A stretch of DNA of 64,000 nucleotides from Apiospora phragmitis. Taxonomy: Eukaryota; Ascomycota; Sordariomycetes; Amphisphaeriales; Apiosporaceae. Positions 22,338-34,300 of the stretch are shown piece by piece. Numbering within the stretch: the stretch's first letter is position 1; each line of letters starts with the position of its first letter. The notes under the pieces are model-generated. The model was given only the letters and a program-made list of their open reading frames with translations. It did not search any database and was not told where the DNA came from. The position numbers and the translations under genes were made by a program. The DNA is taken from NCBI GenBank assembly GCA_038363925.1, contig JAQQWL010000016.1, positions 1,488,001 through 1,552,000 on the forward strand, given 5' to 3'.

Positions 22338-23283
22338 TTACAAAGTACTCTCTCTCTCCTTGGCAGCATTGACTTGGTGGACAGATTTCACCAAACCGAC
22401 GGCCACAGCACTGTCATGGTAGATGGTTAGTTAGGTGCATGTCGCTGCCTTTTCACCCAGGGCGGCACTGACACCCATCCTAGACTTAGAATCGCCACAA
22501 TATGGATTCGAGTACCCATCTTCATCTTCAAGCTCCAGATAATTGGAATCGGCAAAGTGGCAAGCGCTACGTTTGTGAATATGTTGAGACCTGCGTTTAT
22601 AATAGCATTAATAAATAAGACCAGCTAGTGACATGCATTCATCACGTACGTGTGTTTATAAAAGCAAACTGAACGAAAAGCTTTATTGGATAGCATTTGG
22701 CACCGATAGTCGAGTCCCAGAACCCAGAGACCGGTTGGCAGCGGAGGACCATTATCAAGGCCGCCATAACGGTGTATGCTATGATGAAGACTGTAAGGTC
22801 CAAGTAAGTAGGTAGATTCCTTGTGTACAGATGTGAAGGAGCCTTGTCATACCAATCAAACACCATAAAGTCCAGGAAACCCATCTAGCTCTTGTGAGGC
22901 TCATCAGCGCAAATGCGATGGAGATATTAATCAGGGCAAGGTCGCAGAAGTTGAGCAGCACTTGGAAGAACCCTACATGCTTGATGGCAAGGAGATCTGA
23001 CATGGGTATCTCAATCTGGTGTCTGCCCAGGCCATGTTGCGCCTCGAGGACCCCGATGGCGTATTGTCCCACTGCAATGGCCTAAATGACGATGTTGTCA
23101 GAAGGTCGATCTTTCTGTAAGGGACAGTAATGAAATCCAGAGTAACAAAGAGCTTACAACAGCAGCCAACATGGTCCAGTCGTTCTGTCCTATGGGTCCG
23201 ACAATAAAGGCGAGGGTATATGTTCGTGAGGCGAGGACAACGATGGCCAGGAAGTGGAACACTCCAGTGATCGCCAAAATCAT
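22338..23283 (-). CDS. Rhodopsin-domain membrane protein lacking the usual C-terminus
   Basis: Minus strand exons 23158-23283, 22853-23081, 22650-22790, 22473-22590 and 22338-22410, with introns of 76, 62, 59 and 62 nt that all keep phase. They read helix 1 (MILAITGVFHFLAIVVLASR), GQNDWTMLAAV, HGLGRHQIEIP, FFQVLLNFCDLALINISIAF, FIIAYTVMAALIMVLRCQPV, SGFWDSTIGAKCYP, FTNVALATLPIPIIWSLKMK and GTRIHIVAILSLGW, in family order. It ends VHQVNAAKEREST-L-TAA at 22338, before the helix 7 'E....ICAC' block present in the other copies, so at least one helix is missing. The start is uncertain: the frame is open upstream of Met23283 without a nearby ATG, while MPSAPVGRRG... lies in another frame. Possibly a truncated pseudogene. 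Confidence 0.66.
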
Positions 23284-23754
23284 TGCCGTATTGCTCTCAG
23301 CCACGAATGCTGGTGAAGCTTGGACACATCCACCGGCTTGCCGCGTCGCCCCACTGGTGCAGACGGCATCTTGGAAACAAAAGAATCGTCAAAAAACAAC
23401 CAAACTGTGCAGATGGGCACACGATCTCCTGGCCTTGGAAGAATGCAGATCGTCGCAAACTTATACCCATCCCCATGTCGCTACAGAGGACTAGAACTTG
23501 TAGATCTGACAGGGGCCCTGCTCGTAGAATAATCCCTACGGCCACGACAGCAGGATGAACAGTGGACAGTGTCCATGACGGTGGACAAGGGAAATATGCA
23601 CATCTCGGGTGCGCTGTGCAGTCCCTTTCATCACGTCCGAGTAATTAACCATTCGATTAGCTGCCTTTAGGCGCTGTAGAACCGATTCAATCATGGTAAC
23701 TCGACAACAAACGATCTAGTACTGGGCGAGCCTCGCTTCAATCCCCCGTCCTTC
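23284..23754. other. Flank of the transposon block
   Basis: Upstream part of the minus-strand rhodopsin gene. No other gene seen. Normal base composition stops abruptly at the transposon end. Confidence 0.5.
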
Positions 23755-23762
23755 CCCCCAGA
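23755..23762 (+). repeat. Left 8-bp target-site duplication of the hAT element
   Basis: CCCCCAGA lies directly outside CAGTGTTGCC; an identical 8-mer lies directly outside the other terminus at 53487-53494. Confidence 0.92.
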
Positions 23763-23900
23763 CAGTGTTGCCGTTCAACCAACCAACCAACCAGCGTACC
23801 GCTGGTTGGTTGTTACTCCCTGCAGCCGATTCTGCGCTGGTTGGTTAGCAAAACGGTTGATCAGAAGGGCGTTGGTTGGTTGGTGGTTGGTTAGTTCGTA
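23763..23900 (+). repeat. Left hAT terminus with subterminal GGTTGG repeats
   Basis: After the terminal repeat there are four consecutive CAAC(C) words, then a short palindrome (CCAACCAGCG-TACC-GCTGGTTGG, 23783-23809), then GCTGGTTGGTTAG, GTTGGTTGGTGGTTGGTTAG up to about 23895. The mirrored right end (53340-53486) has the same words. These are candidate transposase-binding clusters. Confidence 0.7.
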
Positions 23901-23989
23901 TCTTGTGATGTTTTTTGGTGTTTTAAACCGATTATATATAATCCTGATCTGGATCGCCTAATCGTAACTAATTAGTAGCCCTCCTTTTA

Positions 23990-24380
23990 GCCTCACCTAT
24001 TGTGAGATCCTTTAACTATTGCCGATCTAGTTCTTTAGGGATCGAAAGGAATATCGGATTAATATCGTCGATAATTCCAGCTTTATATTAAGACCTTAAC
24101 GTTATTAATATATCTACGATCGCGATATTAAGCTTAAAGCGAGAGTTAACTTATAACCGGCCCGCCGACGAGAATAATCTCTTGTATTTAATAAATATCG
24201 ATTAAATCGAGAGGAAATCGAGGGCTATTCGCGATAGTTTAAAGTATTAATCGCGACGGTTATTTTAATACTCGATCGAATCGGTTATATAAATATCGTT
24301 AAATTTAATACCGCGTCGATATTATCGAGTATACTCGGTTTTATACTCGTTATTAAAAGATTAATCGTTTATTTAATCGC
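23990..24380 (-). pseudogene. hAT transposase C-terminal dimerisation domain, RIP-degraded
   Basis: Minus-strand reading shows RLFSSAGRL at 24180-24154, then VNSRFKLNIAIVD, ITLRS, a stop where Trp is expected, then YKAGIIDDINP. 'FSSAGRL...R..L.......' followed by 'L.SW.KAG' is the conserved hAT_C dimerisation block. Stops are TAA/TAG at positions consistent with CAR and TGG codons mutated by RIP. Upstream coding is interrupted by the copia element that starts at 24907. Confidence 0.8.
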
Positions 24381-24906
24381 GTTATAATTAAAAAAAAAGT
24401 AAAGTTATTTATGAATAAAAATAGTTAAGAAATTATTAATATTATTAATTTAAGGTTTAATTTATTTAAGTTTTTATATTAAGCTTTTTATATATGTTTA
24501 ATTTATACTTTTATATTATAAACTTAATTAATATTTATTAATTAAAAGTATTCGAAGGATTTTTAATAATAAATAAAATAAAAGATATGAGCGGCGTAAT
24601 ATATAAATATTAAATAAAAGTTATTATAGTATTTATTAATTTTAATATTATATTTTATTAAATTAAAGCAATTAATCGAATCTTTTTTATAATATTTTCA
24701 TTTCTAAAATATAAATTTAAAACTTAATAAATAATAGTATATATTTTTATAAAAAGTTTTAAATCTTTTTTAGTACTATTTTATTTAACCGTTATTTTTT
24801 AATTAAATAAGGTAATTTTTGAAGTTTTTTAAAATTATTAAGATTTTTAAAAAAGTAAATTAATTAATATTAATTAATATTTTTAATCATCGCGTTTAAT
24901 TATTTT

Positions 24907-25118
24907 TATTAAATAAGCTTTCGTACGTACGTATAAGTAGGTTTCGAGTTTAATCGAGGTTATATTATTATATTTTATTATTTATATTTAATACGAGTTA
25001 CGAGGGGTATCGTATACCCCTCTTAATAAAATTAAAAAGGGGTTCGTACGCGCAGGTATATAGCACCTTTTTTAAAGTAATATAGAAAACCTTAGTTCTT
25101 ACTATTCTAATATTAGCA
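24907..25118 (-). repeat. Copia A LTR (3' side)
   Basis: 212 bp matching, in reverse, the 218-bp LTR at 52361-52578 and the 215-bp LTR at 44662-44876; shares the TACGTAC/AAGCTT end and the TTCGTACGCGCAGGTA core. The inner end reads TGCTAATATTAGAATAG on the minus strand. Confidence 0.82.
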
Positions 25119-28100
25119 GTTTTTTATTTTAGCGATAGAATTAGCTTGTTCCCTTTTTTAAATACGGGCCTTCCCTTTTCGAGGGTCTCGTACGGATGGG
25201 TTACGCTAATCCGGTATTCGGTGCCTGCCTAAGCCGTATAAGTAATGCTGTACCTTTTTAATATTAATTTTATCGAATAATAAATCCTTTTAATTAATTA
25301 TTTTAATTATTCGATAAAAATAAGGGTAATAAAGAAAGTTATTATATATTAATATATATTATTTCTCGTTATAAATTAAAAAAACGGTTTAAAAGTAATA
25401 ATAATAATAAAGGTGCCGTTATATATCGCGATACGTTATACTTTATTAGGGACGTGCGAGTCCAGCTTTTCGATATACGTTTCTATACGTATAGTAAGGC
25501 TGTTTATCGAGACTATTTATTTAAGGGCCTTATTTAGGGATACCTTAGTAAGGGCGTTTGTCGGGTTGTCTTTGCTATCGATGTAATAGATCTATAAGAT
25601 CTCCTTTTTTTCGTACGATTTTTAAAGGGATATAATATCGATTATAAGCCTTTTTTCGTTTATTATACCTAGCTTAACTAAGTAATTATAAAAAAACTTT
25701 AAATCTATATAAAAAGTTATTAGTATATTTTAAAATCTTAGGGTTTATACGATTCTTTTAAGCGTGGTGCTTAGTGCGATACCGTTATTTATATCGGAAA
25801 TCGTGCCGTATAGTTCGTTAATTAATACGCTCCGTATAACTCTTTTATATTTAATCGAGCTTTAATAAATAATATTACTTTAAATTTTAAACTAGTCTTT
25901 TATATAATTTATTTCTTTGCTTAATAAGATTAGGTATTTAAGTTAAAAAATTAAGTTTTTATTATTTATAAACGAGCCGTTAATAAAAATATATATTTTT
26001 ATATAATAAAGGTTAAGCGGGATGTATTTTAAGCCGCGTATCGGGTTTTAAATTTATTAATTAATACGCTCGTTTAAGCTCTTAATATCTTTATTTTTTA
26101 AGGTTTATATTTAAACGGCGATAAATAGGTTATACGCTATTTTTAATTAATAAATAAATATTAAATATACTCCTTTTACCTGTTAAGAAATATATTATTA
26201 ATTTTTATCGATAGCTTTCGAGTCGATAAATTTTAGCTAATTAGCTTGTCTCTTTTATTCGAAAAGGATATCGTACGATTTTAATTAAATCTTACCTCTA
26301 TTAAACTCGATTAGCGTGTTTTCGGTTAAAATATTTTTTAATTTTATATAAAATTATTCCTTTATTAACTTTTCTTCTTTTTTTTTTTAAAAAAGGGGCT
26401 ATAGCGAAGCTAAACGTATTATCGGTTTATATTATTATAATATTAAAAGTGTTCGATTTTTTCGTAATAAATAATAAATAAGCGTTATATATTAAAACTA
26501 TTATTTTTAAATTTTATACGTAATAATTATAATACGTGTTAAATTAGTAAAGTTTTAACTCTATTAGTCTATATAGGGGTAATATAATTTAAAATAGCGT
26601 CCCTTCGAGATATTAAGTTTTTAGCTTTACCGGTAAGCGTATATAAATTAGTCGGTTTAGTTTATTATATAATTAAGTATATATTTATATAATATTACGT
26701 AGCTCGCCTTATATATTAAAGTTTCGGATTAAGGTCGGTTCGAGGGCTAAAAAAAAGTCTTTAGCTTATCCGCTAGATTATTAATAATTAGGTTAAAATA
26801 ACCTCTTTTTTTATATTTTTATAGCCCTATATTACGAGCCTAGATTTCTCGTACGGCTTTATAGTTTTACCCTTAATCTCTCGTACGAGCCGTGTTTTAT
26901 AAATTTTCCGGCCGGTATACTTACTCGGGTCGAATCGAATAAATTCGAAAACTCTTTATATAACGAAATTATTAATCTCCTCCGTGTCGGACTTTTAAAA
27001 TAGATATCCGAACGAAATAATAACGCCGTTTTATTAAAGTTTAATTACGAAGTTATAATTCTTTTATTCTTTTTAAATAAAAAATACGGCGGTTAGAACG
27101 TTCCGGGGTAAATATTTTTTAAGTCGTCCCCGGCCACGTTATACGGGAGCCACCGTAATTTCCTCGGTTATTAGTTTAGTATTTGGGGTATTTACCGGCT
27201 GTTCTAGATCTGGTTATATATCCGGCTCGTCGTACGGTTCTCCGGCCTCTTCTCGGTAGTACGGCTTAATTTAGGTTACTCGAAAGGCTTTCGAGCCGTC
27301 CGGGGTATCTACTCGGATCGTACGGTCTTCGATAGCTATTATTTTATATAGTTTAGTTTATCCTTCTCTTTTTCGCTAAATTAAGACTTTACTTCGAAGC
27401 GGGAGTATTAAGATATTATAAATAGCCGGTCCGTTTTAAGTGTTTAGAGCTCGGTAAATATTAATATTCGTACATATTTTCTAGAGTATTTTTATTACTT
27501 TTCGTACAGCTTTTTTTTATGCCTAAATCTCTAGTAACGGTGGTAAGTTCTCGTCGATACGAGGGTATATTCCGAATACGAGTAGAGTAAGTATTAAGCC
27601 GTCGAGGCTAGCCGTATTATTTAAAGTATTATTTTAATATTTATTTAATAATTAAGATCTTTTTATAAAATATTAAAAGTTCTACGTAACGGAACGTATA
27701 TTCGTTTAATTTTATTTATTATTTATAAGTAATTCGTATTATTTATATATAATTTCGAAATTCTTTTTAACAATATATACCCGGATTATACGAAATTTAG
27801 TTAAAAGGTTTTTAATATATATATATTTAATATTTATAAAAAGTATTTTAAATATTTTATACATTAAGCGAATATAAGAATATAACCGTTTAAAAAAACG
27901 TACTTAAATTAATTACGTAAAATATATTTTATTTATTAATATAAATAACGTTTATAATAATTTCGTAATTAAAATCGTATTTATTTTATAACGAGAATTT
28001 AAATTTTTATAACGCTGGATTATATAATTAATATTAAAAATAAAACTTTTAAATCTTATCGAAAATAATAAAGTTAATATTATCGTAGCCGGCGTTCTTT

Positions 28101-30243
28101 AAAAATATTTAAATTATTAATAATAATATCGAAACTATTCTTTAATAAAATATAACGTTATTTTTATACGGCCGGTATTAAAAAACGGATATCTTTATTT
28201 TTTAATTATAAAAAGTATTTTATTATTTTTTTATATAATAAAACTAAAAATATTATTATAATACGCTTTAAGCCGGTTAATATTATATAATAAAAATAAA
28301 AAAAAGTTATAATATTTAAGATATAATACTTAGTTATTTTTAATCGGTTTTATATATCGATTATTTAAATCGACGAAATAGGCTTTAAACTTTCGAACTT
28401 AATTTCCACGCTCTTCGAAATCTAATCGATTTATACGTTTAGCTTCTCTCGTATATAAACCTTTACTTAAGGCTTTCCGATTATCGAAAGCAAGGCGGCG
28501 CCGGTATTTTAAAGGTCTTTTTAATAAGTCTATCTATACGGGCTATTAAGTTTAAATTAATCGGCTTATACAGTAATTTTTAAAGAATAAATATCCTCGT
28601 TAATAAACTAATAATAGAACGTGGCGTCTGTTAAGTAAATAATGCTTTATCGTACGTTTTCTAGATTAAAATAGTTATACTCCTCTTTATCGTTTTTTAA
28701 CTCTTTTTTTTTCCTTTCTTAATCTTAAAGGAAATCCTTATATTCGTTTTAATTAAAGAGTTCTTATTTAACATTATTATACGTTTAAAGAATTAAGTTA
28801 TTATATGAGTTCGCTTTTTAATTAAGTAATTTATTAATTAATAACTTTATTTATAATAAATTCGGCAGGTTCTTTATTCGAACTGCCGATTTTTATATAA
28901 TAGCCTAGGTCGAAATATGTTTATAAGTCGTTAATTTTTATCTTATCCTAGTAATTAGTTATTATACGGTAATTTATTATTATAAACTAGTCGTTTTCTT
29001 TTTATACGGTTATTTATAAACCGTTTATTAATTAAGTACGTATTTATAGCCGGGTTTCGATATAATTCTTTTATTAAATATTATTTTAATAACTTTTAGT
29101 CCGTTATTATCTTTAACGATACGCGAAGGTTCGAAAATAACGTTTCGTATATTAACTTTTAATTAATAAGCGCCGGTATAAGTTTTAAAACTCTTTAATA
29201 AGTTCGTACGATTAAAGTATAAAAAACGATCTTTTTTTAAATCTTTGTTCAAAGGCTCGTTATACGAGTTAAAGCTTATTTAATAAGATTTCTAAAACTT
29301 TAATACATTACTTCTCGGCGTTTTTACTTTTTACTTATATAAAAGAGGTTATTATTTAATTCGTAAAGTATTATACGTAATTTATTATTATATTAAAGTG
29401 CGAGTTTATAAGGTGGTATATCTTGTCTTATCTTTTTCGAGTCCGATATAATTAAGATAGAATACCTCCGCACGGCCGGAAAAAATATCCGGGAAGATTA
29501 TATAATATAAATCTTTTAATATATCTAGCCGGCGATATATTTTAATAAATATCCGTACTTTATTATAAAAATATTATACGGCTTACCGATATAGTTTTTT
29601 TTTATACTTTTAAAAAAGTAATAACTTTATTTTAATCGATTTGATCGTTATAAATAGCTCGGTTTAAAGGGATATTATACTTTATAACGTATATTAAATT
29701 AAATAATTATAGGGTCTAATCCGGCGGTATTAAAATTAAAAAAAGAATAATATTTTATAACGCTTAAATATTTATAAAACTAAGGTTAAACGTCGGGCCT
29801 AGAGTATCTCGTAATATCGCGAACGATTACTTTATACGGAGACCGGGTGTCTCTCGTTTAGGCGGCGGTTATTCGACTATCTATTCTCGAGAAGAGTATA
29901 AAACATCCTTTTTTCGGGTTTCTAAAGTCGGTTCTATCGGTCGGTCCTATCGGTCGGTCCTATCGGTCGGTCCTATCGGTCGGTCCTATCGGTGTGTAGG
30001 AGCGGCCGGTAGTATTAGGTTTACGAGCTTAGCTTTAAAGGATCCGTTCGTTAATATATCGATTCCGTATTTTTTAAAATAATTAAAAAACTCTTTTTAA
30101 AACGTACGATTAATTTAACCGAATTAGTGCTCGGTTTATTTATTAAATTTAGTAATAAACGATTTTTAAAAAGAGGTTTTTTATTTTTAATATATAATAT
30201 TTTAAAAAATATTATACGAAATACGTTATAAATAATTCAAGTA
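25119..30243 (-). pseudogene. Copia A gag-pol remnant (3' part)
   Basis: Reverse-complement counterpart of 45.4-52.3 kb. The part near 25460-25560 corresponds to the RNase H end (VDALTK block) and 27100-27500 to the integrase-linker block. Every frame is broken by TAA/TAG. At the position where copia B carries the 1.92-kb insert (about 26420) this copy is uninterrupted. Confidence 0.75.
29926..29994 (+). repeat. 13-bp tandem array (GGTCGGTCCTATC)
   Basis: About five copies of CGGTCGGTCCTAT in a row inside copia A. The matching place in copia B (about 45625-45650) holds only one to two units, so the array expanded after the copies separated. CpG-containing and not degraded by RIP. Confidence 0.85.
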
Positions 30244-30609
30244 ACGTATCTCATAAGCGAATATCTTACTTTTATAAATTTCTTTATAGCCTTAACCTTT
30301 TTTTATATTCTTTTACGTTCGAAAATATTATAACTTTAAAAAAAAAGTGATATAATTTTAATGTTTTAAGCGCTTTAAGAAGACTTAACTTTAAGCGTAT
30401 AAAAGGCTGCATTAATTTATTACGTCTTATCGAAAACTTTATAATATAAACGAAATAATTAACTTATACGACGCGAAATATTTACGAATTCTTAAAAGCT
30501 TTTAAATTTCGAAAAAGATGCGATTATTCGACATATTATTAATTTAAATACGCGATCGTTTTTTCCCCGGCTAAGTAATATAAAAGATATAACGAATCGA
30601 CTATTTAAC

Positions 30610-31341
30610 TATTACGAACGGGCTTAACTTATGCGACCAGCCCCACCCCGGAAACGGCGCCAGGATAACCCGAGGCGCTTACTAACTTAACCAGCTACAC
30701 TAATTACGAAAACCACCTTACGAGCCCCTTAGCTAGCAAAACCTGTCCATTAATAAACTATTAAAACTATCGGAGATTATTAATTATAATAACTAATATT
30801 ATAATAACCGAAAATAGTATAGCCACCCTAGACTAGCATTTAAGGGACAGCACGAGATAAATAGCTAAGAAAAGATAGCCACGATGAGGTAATACTTAGT
30901 TATATAAAGATATGAGATAAAGACGCCGCGTAATAAAGCTTTAACGAATTATTTAATAATACTTAATTAAATAATATTAAGTAATACTAAGTAATATTAA
31001 TTATAATTAAATAATTACGAAGCGGTATTTATAATAATAAAAGAGGGATTAAATATATAAACGATAAATATTCCTTATATATCTTTTATAAATACTCTTT
31101 ATTTTAATAATTAATTTAAGTATTAATCTAATTTACTAATAAAATAAATAACTTTAAATAACTCTATTATAAATATTTTTAAATCTACGCGTTTTAATTA
31201 CTTTTATTTCTATAGCTATTATATATTATATTAATAAAAGCGGACTTTTATTACACGTTTAAATATGTTTTTATATTATTAAATATAAACCTTAATACGT
31301 TTTACTAAGTTTTTTTTAAAACTTAGATAGTGTTCGTTATA
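30610..31341 (+). repeat. Gypsy 5' LTR
   Basis: 732 bp; similar over its length to 37609-38417 apart from a short AT repeat expansion. Differences are mostly C-to-T and G-to-A. Confidence 0.92.
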
Positions 31342-34300
31342 TTTTAACTATTCTTATTCTTACGAATTATTACTTAAACTTTTAAATAATAACACTTATA
31401 AGAACTATATTTACGCCTAAACTTAATAATCCCCCCGCTATAGAAAGGCCCCTGCTACCACCGCGAGCACCCCTTAACAAGGTCTCGTTATAAAGGTAGA
31501 CAGCGACGATAATAACGATAACCCTACCCAGTAAGTATTAACTAAGCGAATTAAAGAATTTAAATAAAAGAGCGCTAATTATTAATACTATTATATTAAG
31601 TTTAAAAAGGAACGTAACGAACTTTTAATTAAAAATACCTTAAAATAAATATTAAATATTAATAAACTACGTAAAAAAGTACGCCTTCTTTATATTACCG
31701 CTAATATTATCTAAACCTTTATTACTCTTAAAAGAGGTATAAAGATTAGCACTTTAATAGGCTTCGATAAAATAAATAAAATTTTTAAAGATTTTTTATC
31801 TAGGTTAAAACTTATTAACGGTTTTGTAAAAAAAATATTTTAAAATACTATTTAACCAGTTATTTACGCCGCCTTATTTTTAAAAAGTAAGGTATTCGCT
31901 TAGTTTAAACCTTATTTAAATAAACTAATAAAAAACGATTAATAAGTTAAATTATATTATATAAAGCTATAACGAGTTTTTAAAAATTACGATAACTTTA
32001 AATAAGCTTTTAAATTACTTTTTTAAGACTTTAACGAGAAGCGACAAATAGAAAAAGAATTAAAAACTTTTAAATAAAAAGAATTAACCGCTTCTTATAC
32101 CGCCGAATTCCGACGTATTACGGCTTAACTAAACTATATTAAAGCTACGAAGATTATAATATATTACCGAGGATTAAAAAAAACGTTAAGGACGAACTTA
32201 ACTAATTTAATACCCTTAATAATTTCTTTTCGTATATAGAGTTTATTATTAAGATTAATATTTATATAAATAAATAACGCTCCGAAAAATAAGGCGGATA
32301 ATAATAATAAATTAATCGAATTTAAATTAATATAAAATAATTACGTTACTATAATAATATATCGCTAAAAAATAACACGGCGTATAGCTATTATAACGGC
32401 CTTATAAATCTCGACGCTATTAAATATAATAAAAAATAAAACATTACCTGTTATAACTATTAAAAATAGGGATATTTCGCTTAAAACTATTGATCTTTAA
32501 AAAAAGACTACCGAAAAATTTTAAACGAATAATAAATTAATATTACTAATGGTCGACTAACCCTTATAATTATTAAAAAAAATAGCGTTAATAATATATT
32601 AAATATACGTTATAATAACTTACTTTAAATAGCTTATTATAATAACGGTTATTATAACTATTTAATAAATAAAAAAGGACGAGATAATTCCTTAAAACCC
32701 CTAGACGGTAAGGTATTACGCGCACCCTCGCGATAATATAATAATAACCTAACTATAATACAGAAAATAGCGAGGATAATAATAAAAATAAAGGCTTAAA
32801 AAACCGCCTAATCCGCGATAAATAATAATTAAATAACCTTAAACGGCTTATTAAATTACTTATACTAAAACTCGTTATAAAAATAACAAAACCTCGAAAC
32901 TTAAATATTAATAAATAATTAACGATCTCTAGAGTTATATTTCCAGAATTATAAAAACGATAATAAATACTTATTATATACGAATTGAAATAAGAAATAA
33001 ACAAAACTACGCTGTCGGTAACGACCCTAAATTTCGTTAATATATAACGATTACTTCTTACTCGCTTAAATCGGCTATATTTATAATAATTATACCGAGC
33101 ACTTAATAAGAAAGTTCGAGAAGGAATAATTCCTTAAAAAAATTAATAAATACTCTATTAAATAACTATACCTTAACTACCTTATCGAAAAGGTTAAAAC
33201 GATTATACCTAATCCTCGCCGATCCTACTTATTAATTAAAAAAACCCCTTAATAATCCCGAAAATATTACTTACAAAAACAGGACTAAAAAAACTACACT
33301 AACGATAAATACCTATAGCACGTATAAGAAAAGTCACGAGCTTACCGAGCGCTCAAGGCGGACGCACGGCGCTCTCAAGACACCTAGAACTCCTAGGTCA
33401 GAGGACCTACCATAATAATAGGATCTTAAACACCGCCACCACCGTACGACCCCGAGACACCGTACGTATAAACCCGTTGCCACTAACGAATAATTAACGA
33501 ACGAAACTTATTATAACGGTTAAAAAAGAACTACCGCCGGTTATAAAAAAACGATACGCGACGGGATATGATAGATCCCTATATTTAATAATAAGTAATT
33601 AAGATATCTACGATTATATTATATTAATAATTAAAATAAAAAAAGTTATTATTTAAGCGTTATTAAATAACGGAATATAAAGTAATTATATTTTATTACG
33701 AATTATTAATAACTTAATTTTAAAATAATAAGAAAAAAACGCCTTATATTAATTTAAAATTATCGATAAAAAACTTATAATATATAACGATAAGAACATA
33801 AGAAAAAAAGTCGCGAACTTTTTAATTAATATTAAAAAACGGTATAAATAAATTACGTATAATATTACGGACGTTATAAAATACGATATAATTTTAAAAA
33901 TATCTTAATTACGAGTAAATAATTTTAAAATTAATTAAAAAATAAGTTAATTTTAATAAAATATATTAAAAAAAGGTTTAATTAATAAATAATAATTTAA
34001 AAAACGACCTTTTAATACATTTAAAGTTTTAAAAATATATATCGTTATTAAAAAACCTAAGCCGAAAGTTATAACGATTATATTAAAAAAGTACCGGTAA
34101 TTTAAAACCTTTTTTAATAAAAAGCTAAAAAACGAGTTACCGTTTTATATGTAATAAAACTATAAAATACCGTTAAAAAAAAGAAAAAGAGCCTCCCTTT
34201 ATACTAATTTATAAATTAAATTAAAAACATAAAAAAGCCTCAAAAATATATTATAAAGAACCTCGAAAAAAGAGTTATATAACTATCCACGTCGCTAATA

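Noticed and set aside
32753..33004. 83-codon minus-strand frame inside the AT block
   Set aside because: Composed almost only of Ile, Phe, Tyr, Ser, Asn and Leu, as expected of antisense RIPped gypsy DNA; the plus strand carries the retrotransposon. The same holds for 37315-37503.
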